Shown one piece after another: positions 56,600 through 64,000 of a stretch of 64,000 nucleotides of DNA. Source of the DNA: Polytrichum commune (lineage: Eukaryota; Streptophyta; Polytrichopsida; Polytrichales; Polytrichaceae); NCBI GenBank assembly GCA_950295325.1, contig OX485807.1, forward strand, positions 40,514,440 through 40,578,439, read 5' to 3'. The notes beneath the pieces were generated by a model, which searched no databases, had not been told where the DNA came from, and saw only the letters and a list, made by a program, of their open reading frames with translations. The translations under genes were made by a program, and so were the position numbers. The stretch's first letter is position 1. Every line of letters starts with the position of its first letter.

Positions 56600-57885
56600 T
56601 TTTATAATGTTTAAGGAGTGTTCAAGTGGTGTCGGTAACCTCAATTTTGGTGAATCAAAGTAGAGGCATTTGACTTTGACCAAAAGACGGCTATACAAAA
56701 ATGATTTTTGTATTGAACACTTTAGGTGAAGATAAAATTACAACCATAAGGTAGATGAGGCTAATGTGGACACCTCCGCTTTATGGAATCATGTAGCCGA
56801 TGGATTCGAGCATTAGAAGCTTGAGAACAATTATGAATCAAGACCAAAGGATTTGAAATCGATGAAATCAGAGTTGAGGAAGGTGTTGATCTAGACTCCG
56901 GAATCAAAGATTCTCTACCTCCCAATATGGTTTTATAGGAGGAAACTCTCTTATAGTTCAATGTTGTGTAAGTGGACAACATCATTAGTAGATTCTACAT
57001 GAGTCATTTGCCAATGAAAACCAAGTTTAATGCCAATGTTGGTTGTGTCATGTCTCTAAAGTGGTCACATGTAAGATAAAATGTTGCCGAATTGTGTTTT
57101 CATTATAGAATACCCAAAACACAAGTTGGTCGACGCCTCACAACCACATGCCACCTCCTTGTTTGCCCAAGTCGCCATCTCCAAAATTGCCCACATCGGG
57201 CACGAAAATCAAGCGTGTCATAGCTCGGTGGATAGCACTCTTAATTATGGAGGATGATGGTGTAGTTTGACTTTTGTGAAGGTGAGTATCATCAAGTGGT
57301 GGCTTAATCACCATGTATGACTCATGCACCAAATTAAAGCGACTGTACCGCTCATTAGGAGTTTAAAATAGGTGTTTGATTAAGGATGCTAACCATATTA
57401 GCCTCATCTACCTTAACAACAACCCCCAATCTTGAGCCCAACTCATAAGAGGAAACCCAGGAAAAGAAGGGAGCAACAAGCAAACAAGGGGAACGAGTGG
57501 TCACCATTGCACCGACTATCCCAATTAGTGCGTGTGATACTAATTCCCAAAACACACATTATTTGTCATGTCTCAAAATGGGTGAGGGCTAAAATCTATA
57601 TTGAGTGATAGTAAATTCATTAATACATGATTATTTACCATACATTTGAAGAAAATCAACGCGTGCTCTAAGTTGTCTGTAGAATGATAAAATAAAATAA
57701 TATGCAAACGCATGCTTGTCGGTGAACAATGCTACTCTAAATTGTATTTTTAGCCGATAATGTAGAGGTTCATTGTTTTCACAATTATCTCTTGGCCAAA
57801 GTCAAATACTTCTACAACCACAAACCATAATCAGGGATTTGACACCATTTGAATGCTCCTTGATCATTTTGAACATGATAAATGA
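56600..57885. mobile_element. Probable foldback element with diverged inverted ends
   Basis: A TTCAAGTGGTGTCGGTAACC...CATTTGACTTTGACC segment (56617-56685) recurs inverted at 57790-57870 (CCAAAGTCAAATACTT ... GACACCATTTGAATGCTCC). AGGTAGATGAGGCTAAT near 56751 recurs inverted near 57395 (ATTAGCCTCATCTACCT). This suggests an old element of about 1.28 kb. Exact ends and target duplication were not found, and no coding domain was recognised inside. Confidence 0.5.
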
Positions 57886-57971
57886 TCAAAATTATGGCTT
57901 AAATTGTTGAATTGCTCTCTACCAAAACTAAAATTTTTTAGAGATTTCAAGAATAACTGTGACAAGGCTTA

Positions 57972-58070
57972 GGACCACTTCACACACAAGCTAAGGGCCA
58001 TGACCATGTAAAGTTGAAGGCCCTTGACTCTCATCCAAAGGTTGTACCATGGGTGTTAAGATAGCCATTG
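57972..58070 (+). mobile_element. Fragment of the Tourist-like MITE
   Basis: GGACCACTTCACACACAAGC after TTA, then GGCCCTTGACTCTCATCCAA and TGGGTGTT. This matches the inverted right end of the MITE at 34353-34944 and breaks off near 58070. Confidence 0.65.
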
Positions 58071-58199
58071 TATATTTAATTGGTAGATAAAGGGGACAAC
58101 CCTATCCCACAAGTTATATATCTTCATTCTATCCTCTTTTTTCTTTTTTTTAGTTTTTAAATTGGTGAAGAAGGAAAGAAGAGCATGATGGATCATCTT

Positions 58200-59203
58200 T
58201 GACAGAAGAGGGAGGATTATTGTTGCATGGGTGTCGCAACCCTTGCTAGCTTCCTTAACAATCTTGCCAATTTTCTATTCTAGCAAAGGTTACGAGCGCT
58301 AACCCTTCGCATACCGCCATGCTAATGGTTAGCTCCTCTTACCCCGGACCATATAATTCAAAGGAGGGAACCAACCCTCCTACTTTACTTTCGGGACTCA
58401 CCCCTTAATCGGTAACCCATTCCTAGATGTAGACTTCCATCCATGGAAGTCCAATCTTATGTTGATCATCGCGTTGCCGGAGCAACACTACAACAACCCG
58501 AACCATACTAGGCAACTATGGCCTCACAATGGGCCAATGCCCATGGAGGCCGTGCCGTTCGGCCTCGGGTGGGTGAGGCCACACCACCTCACCCATATAA
58601 GCCTCTAGGACTTCACGCGGGGCCCCTACCCCACCGTCAACCAACCTCTTGTCTCTCTACCAAGAGTTGGGGCCAAGTGGATATTTTCCTTTAGCTGCTG
58701 GGCCTAGAACCCCCCAGCAGCTTCAGACCATCATAACTTCCTTGTATGATGTCCGATCATAACAACCAACCACTCCATCCTCATCTACGCTTCACGTAGA
58801 TGCCGATGGACTTCTCACTTGCCCCATTTGAGCAAGTCTTGAGGAAGTTATGCCTGTTTGAACCTTGGCAGTCCCGGGAATCACTCCCAGGCACTGCTGT
58901 ACCAGGGCGCTGTCCCGGGACAGCGCCCCACTCAAATGGCCATAACTCCTAGCTCACACCTCCGATTGAGGTGTTCTTGAGCTTTCTAGAATCACCACGC
59001 CATGAGCTACGCATAACTCATGGCCTTACCCTTGTGTCTCCTAGTCTTCGTGGGTGGGAGGCGTTCCCAACGCCCGGGGCCCTCACCCACACTAGGATCA
59101 CTTGGGCCCTCTCACCAACGGCGCCACAAGTCCCGGGTGTCACTCCAGGGTCCCCCTTGTGCCCATGGTGTTTCGGGCACTCCTCATGGAGAGGTGCGCG
59201 ACA
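58200..59203 (-). repeat. LTR (probable solo LTR) of the 22677 family
   Basis: On the minus strand it begins TGTCGCGCACCTCTCCATGA at 59203 and is collinear with 22677-23150 for about 450 bases, then continues with GC-rich sequence. No internal retrotransposon sequence was recognised next to it. The lower end near 58200 is a guess. The frames at 58971-59250 are part of this LTR. Confidence 0.6.
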
Positions 59204-59260
59204 ATGGGCTTATGTTGGTGTATGCACGTGATTGTGCAACATATGCTTAATATGTAAGCA

Positions 59261-60030
59261 TTGGCATTGAATGGAGAATGGGCGAATGCCCTAATTTTTA
59301 GCATTTGTTTTGAAAGTATGAAGCTGAGCAATCGTAGTGTGTGGGCATTTGGAAAAAATGTAGGGTTCACCAATAGATTATTATTATTGGGTTATTTCAC
59401 GGAAAAAATGTTCAAGCAAAAAACTCATGTATCTCATAATACATTTAAGTTTCTTTGTGGGAGGTTAGGTCCGTATTTGCAAAATATGGAAGAATACATG
59501 TATGAGAGAAGCAATTTTAGTTGAGAGTAAAGTTGCATGTCATTTATAAAGACTTGGGATAGGAAATACATTGTGTTATGTAGGAAAGGTATATGGGGTG
59601 GCTATAAATATAGTTTTAGAAATTCAGAATTTTTTGTAAATTGGAAAGAATTCATTTGCAATGCATTGTTGTGTAATTTTCAAGTCTAGCTCAATTTAGG
59701 GTTCTAACACAAGAAATTGATGGATCTCACATTCCAATTCTTGCAATTGTAATTAGGGGAAAAATTTATTGTCGAAAGTCATTCCACTTGGCTATACTAT
59801 AAGATATTGTTGATACAAAATGTGTATTTTGAGATTACAAATTTGAATGGGCAAGAAGCATGCACAATTGAATATATTTTGACTAATAAAAGTTGATTTT
59901 TTTTTGTATAGAAAATAAATTCTTACCTTATAAGCTGATCGGAGATTGTATATATCTAGTGTGGCTATGACTTAATAGTCTATATAAAGGTTGTCCATAG
60001 GGTTTAGAAGGTTATAAAACTAATTAAAAA
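59261..60030 (+). pseudogene. HARBI1-like PIF/Harbinger transposase relic
   Basis: An open block of 87 codons (59261-59524) contains FTEKMFKQKTHVSHNTFKFL and CGRLGPYLQ, the N-terminal pattern of HARBI1-type transposases. Downstream fragments follow the expected order: RLGIGNTL-YVGKVYGVAINI VLEI (about 59550-59625), EIDGSHIPILAIVIRGK (about 59715-59765, first catalytic Asp), CRKSFHLAIL (about 59775), WARSMHN (about 59850, second catalytic site reading Asn) and KLIGDCIYLVWL (about 59930). Stops and frameshifts break it. A different lineage from the transposases at 30-31 and 41.6-42.9 kb. Confidence 0.62.
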
Positions 60031-61170
60031 TTAATTCAAAGGTTTACGTGCATGCGAGTAACTAACTATAACTTTGTATTTTATGTTGTTATATGAGCAT
60101 TCATATTTCTTTCATAAAAAATTTACAATCTAATAAAATGCTATCAAATTAGAAATATTGTTGAATACTTGTTCCACAAATCCTTTCATTTTTTGGGGGT
60201 TTTTTGTCTTTTGTAATACTTTGAGATAGACTCCTCTTATGTGAATTTTGTTACATGTTTTGACTGCATTGTTTCTTATCATCCTTTTGAACATTTGTTG
60301 ATATTTGATTGACTTCACTTGCACATTGTCCATTCCACATGTCCATCGGTTCATAATATTGATATTCTCATCTATCATAACCAGGATTTTTATTTCAACA
60401 TTTTTAACTTTTGTATTCAATCAAACCTACTTTATTTATTTATTTTATAATCTAGCTAGGTCCTTCCAAAATCGCGCAAACTTAAAACTAATCAACTTGA
60501 GAGAAAATGATTGGTGGTCCAAGCCTTCATAAAGGCCTTAGCCACAAGCTATAAGGTATAGAGTTTGATTCCACACTCGTACACCAAGCGCTAAGTATAG
60601 AATGGGAAGAGAGGAGGGCCTAAGATAAGAAGCAAAGACCAAGAGCAAAGCCTTTTGAAAGGTCCAATTGGTCCAATTTATAATTGGTTTTTTTTCCACA
60701 TTCTTATTTGAACAAAACTATTGCATACATTTATTATTATTTATTTGCCTAAACCCTAAAAAATTTCTTCCATCGCATCACGGATTGCAATTAGGATTTC
60801 AATCTCATAAGCTTGTCATTTATTAAGAATCTTCTCTTCATCTTCAGAATCATCAAGTTCAAATCCATCATTCTTTACTAATTTCAAGTATCATGTGTTA
60901 TATTTTATTATGCAAGAGAAAAATATTCTTGAGCATACTAATGTCAAGTGTCATTTGCGTACACACTAGTCAACTTGTAGACCGTTGTAACAGCCACATA
61001 CACTTCATAACATTATTGAACAATTTCATGCCAAGATGTTAGTAAGCACATTTGAAGGCCAAGTGTCATGAGATGACAATAATGATGAAGTTGTTGATCA
61101 TTAGTGTAACCTAGCATACGCTTCAAAATAGGGTAAGTGAAATTATTATGCATGTGACACTAAATACCAT
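60031..61170. other. AT-rich intergenic, nothing recognised
   Basis: AT-rich, without supported genes. It includes short poly-T runs and no defined repeat ends. The upstream duplicated block starts near 61170. Confidence 0.45.
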
Positions 61171-63360
61171 AAATCGTGCACTACATTGAGATATGTTTGC
61201 ATTATTCAAGCAAGTCAATGTGCACTTGTTACAACACATGATTGGAGTGGCAGAAAAGGAACATGCAAACCTCAAGCCAAGGAAAAATCTTCAACACATC
61301 ACCAACCCAACAAGTTGCTTCAAGTGTTTGTTACATATCCAGCTCACCGAAATACTTTACCTTACCTTGAAAGACAACTTTTTACAAGGCGTTGAATGTG
61401 GAACAAGAGAAGATTGTAGTCCACAAAACTGGCATTACAAATCCAAATACTTATAATAGAACAAGGAGGCCTAGGTCTTGAAAGCTTAAAATTTGCCCTT
61501 ATACATATTAAGCACATAACATAATAATATTTGGTGAGCATCATGTGAATATATAGTGGCCAGATTCATGAATCCACGACACTCTCAATCTTCATCTCAG
61601 CTACCCAAACAAATTGGGAACAATAACAAATTGGTCTACATGGTTTTTGGAGGATCAATCAAAAGCCAAGTTGTTTTCAAGGGACAACTTGACAAAGGGA
61701 ATTATAATTGAGGCACTATAAACATAACATAACAAAACAAATGTCCTGATTCATGTCATGAGTTCATACTTGCTATTTCAATTTGTGCCAAAAGAAAGGA
61801 AAAAATACATAAATTTTTATTTAAAAATAAATAAACCCATACTTGCTATATGTGTGTGATGTTTATTGCAATGACACCTTGACATTATGACACTGACATT
61901 ATGACATTACAATGACAAAAATTAGGGTTCATATTGTATTGTTTGAACATGTCATGCAGAGTCATTTGCCGCAAATGCATGAATTTTTTACGCTTGATAT
62001 CCAATGTCAGTTTGTTAACGTTTCGCTAAAACGTCTCAAATGATTGTCGCATTTCATCATACATCTCTCCAACTTCCGTTTGAGCATTGGAGCAAAGCAA
62101 CTGGTCGTCGATGTCAAGGATAGTGCTATGTAGAGCTTCAAAGCATTTAAAGCCGATCTTCCTGCTCAGTAAATTGGCCAACAGAGGCACGAAATGTTTT
62201 CGATTTAACATCATTAGACATTAGCGCCGGTCGTTGCAGTATGTTCTCCCGATTGTCCTAGACATTCTAGATGGCACCTTCACTAACTTCATGCTACCGC
62301 CCTAACACCTAGTTGCTTAACGCGTTCGGCTTACTCAATTTTACAATGATTTCACATCATTAGGCTTTGATCAAGTAGGTTGCCTCATGTTTCATCAATT
62401 TCCCGTTGCAATTCATCGAATCATAGGGTCAGCCCATGACCCTGGACCGTGTCCAAGACTCACTCCCACTGAAAAAGTGAGTGCTTATCTAAGTTACCTT
62501 AACCAAGCAACCTAGTCTTGAAGCAAAATAAAAAGAGACCCACCATGAGTAGGTATGCAATCAACCCATAGAAGAATCTTTATAAAGCTGGCCATTCATT
62601 TTTCACTCTAATACAAGTCACCATTGTGCTCACAGATGACATTTACGAGCTCTTTTATAAAGTATGTGAAATTGATCGAGGTAGAGTTATTCCTTTCCAT
62701 TGAATTTTACTTGTTTCACCAAGCACCCATCGCAACAGACACAAGAAATTCAGTGGGGCCCTACTTGTTCATCACTTCTGCCACATATCTAGGAATGGTG
62801 TAGATGTTCCACTGTCACTAATGGTACCATCTCTGGTACGCCAATATTTGATTGCTTTGTGGTTAGTTGAGATCAAACATCAAACACCACAAAGATACAT
62901 GTCTAAAAGAGATTGGATTACATCTTTCAAAATTTTAATATTTTACAGTCTTGAATGAACAAAACTGGGAGGACCTCAGTACTCAATTGGAGAATCAAGA
63001 AACACATATATTTCATGACCATAATTACATAAGGGGATGCTATATTTTCAATATCATTTTTGTTGATGCTCCATTGTAGATTTGTCAATGTTACACAACT
63101 TTGACAATGTTAATCTGATTGATTAAAGATGGAGAGAAGAAAAAACCAAACCGAATTACACCCGCACAGCTTAGTTTTGTCCTACATAGTGGACAAAGAT
63201 GATCAACTTGGGGACCCATGGAAGTGAGTATCGCATGTCAAGGTACGTAGGTGGTATATAGTCACTTTTCTTAATTGGTCACCCAAGTTTTAGTGCTATA
63301 TGGGAAATTGGCATTTCCAAGTTAGATCAAACACCAAACATTCACGAGGTTATCAATGAA
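61170..63360 (+). repeat. Upstream duplicated block, copy of 35340-37480
   Basis: Collinear with 35.34-37.48 kb (see the phrases listed there). It directly precedes pectinesterase copy 4, whereas in the other unit the Tourist MITE and the Harbinger transposon lie between the block and copy 3. A 62-codon minus frame at 62026-62214, within a slightly GC-richer patch, is unidentified and may be a coding relic. Confidence 0.7.
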
Positions 63361-63499
63361 CTATGTGCTTAATATGCATCAACCATGGTAGGTCCAATAA
63401 TTAACACAATTTAGAAGGCGTATTTAAAACTTCGACGACTCAGAATTGCAGCGTCGAGCATGTGATCATAGTGTAATTGTTGCGCTTTCTTAAATTCAT

Positions 63500-63798
63500 G
63501 TTGAAGATAATTTAACGCTGGGTACGCGGAATTCTGATTCTGCGACGAGGAGGATCGATCATCGGATTGCTGTGTCATCCAGAGCTGCAGTAGCCATCCC
63601 GTCTCGGCGGATGGGACGGATTTCACTGCTTTAAAAGGCTCACGAAGATCACAGCTCCAGTGTCTTCACATCTCTCTCCCCTCGTCAGTGAGGGCAGTGA
63701 AGGCCACTCAGCTCAATCACGTGCATTTCTAGAGCAGGCCGTCTCTCTTTGGAGAATCCACAGGAAGTTTGTGCTGCGGGATTGTTGAATCTACAAAC
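63500..63798 (+). promoter_or_regulatory. Conserved 5' flank of pectinesterase copy 4
   Basis: Very similar to the copy 3 flank, with TTTAAAAGG at 63630-63638 and CACGTG at 63718-63723 upstream of the ATG at 63799. Homology to copy 3 begins near 63500 (TTCATGTTGAAGATAATTTA). Confidence 0.6.
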
Positions 63799-64000
63799 AT
63801 GGGTCGTGGGTTCGGAGTGTCCCAGTTGATGGTAGTATTGGCAGCAGTGTTTGTGATCGCCGTGCCGGTGTTGGCTATCGAGGAATCCGAGGCGAATGCA
63901 TGGTACGAGGCTGTGAGGAACAAGCCCCAAGCGGATGACACAACGCAGAGCAGTGGGTTGGACACGTTTGCGAAATCTGTCCGAACGATCGTAGTGGATC
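63799..64000 (+). CDS. Pectinesterase, copy 4, exon 1 only (cut by window edge)
   Basis: Starts at ATG 63799 and runs open to the window end, 67 codons into exon 1. It shows the signal peptide (MGRGFGVSQLMVVLAAVFVI) and RTIVVD. It is close to copy 3 (EESEANAWYEAVRNKPQ versus EEYEANAWYEAVGNKPQ). Exons 2 and 3 and the catalytic residues lie outside the window, so intactness is unknown. Same orientation as copies 2 and 3. Confidence 0.85.
   Translation, partial: MGRGFGVSQLMVVLAAVFVIAVPVLAIEESEANAWYEAVRNKPQADDTTQSSGLDTFAKSVRTIVVD

Noticed and set aside
60530-60605. Short structured sequence looking vaguely like a tRNA
   Set aside because: No convincing cloverleaf, anticodon arm or GTTCRANNC box.

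Overview
The window is nuclear DNA of a plant (streptophyte). It has GT-AG introns, GC-rich genes in AT-rich flanks, plant-type retrotransposons and a short CCCTAAA-type telomeric repeat. No marker fixes the lineage. A repeat-rich genome such as that of a non-seed plant or another large plant genome fits, but this is inference.

The only host genes I can support are four pectinesterase (pectin methylesterase, PME) genes. One is on the minus strand (3113-4492). Three are on the plus strand (25769-27243, 43969-45504, and a copy cut by the right edge at 63799-64000). The three complete genes share the same three-exon structure with the same intron phases and encode secreted proteins of about 350 residues without an N-terminal inhibitor domain. 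All catalytic residues are present. The plus-strand copies share a conserved 5' flank with a TTTAAAAGG box and a CACGTG motif. Flanking blocks are also duplicated in the same order (35.3-37.5 kb with 61.2-63.4 kb; 29.7-30.0 kb with 54.8-55.1 kb). The cluster therefore grew by duplication of units larger than the gene, followed by transposon insertion and gene conversion.

Almost everything else is mobile DNA. Left to right: a Ty1/copia gag-pol (1-1745, runs off the window); a Tourist-like MITE (about 5.6-6.1 kb); a MITE with a perfect 8-bp target duplication (7914-8386); a 5'-truncated Ty3/gypsy element with its 3' LTR (10.4-13.0 kb); a LINE ORF1 relic (14.4-16.7 kb); LTR and TIR repeats (20.8-23.2 kb); a dead PIF/Harbinger transposase (30.0-31.3 kb); a LINE ORF2 relic ending at a telomeric repeat (31.8-33.27 kb); Tourist-like MITEs (34.35-34.95 and 37.5-38.0 kb); an apparently intact autonomous PIF/Harbinger transposon with both ORFs, 32-bp TIRs and TAA duplications (38568-43353); a second copy of the 8-bp-TSD MITE (47476-48017); a decayed Ty3/gypsy RT (49.2-50.4 kb); an unexplained C-poor, G+T-rich block with fragmented minus-strand reading frames (50.6-54.6 kb); a long-TIR Mutator-like foldback element with a 9-bp duplication (55272-56443); a probable foldback relic (56.6-57.9 kb); an LTR (about 58.2-59.2 kb); and a decayed HARBI1-like transposase (59.26-60.0 kb).

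The strongest points for follow-up are the intact Harbinger element, the three element families defined by exact target-site duplications, the gene-conversion pattern in the PME genes, and the unidentified strand-asymmetric block at 50.6-54.6 kb.
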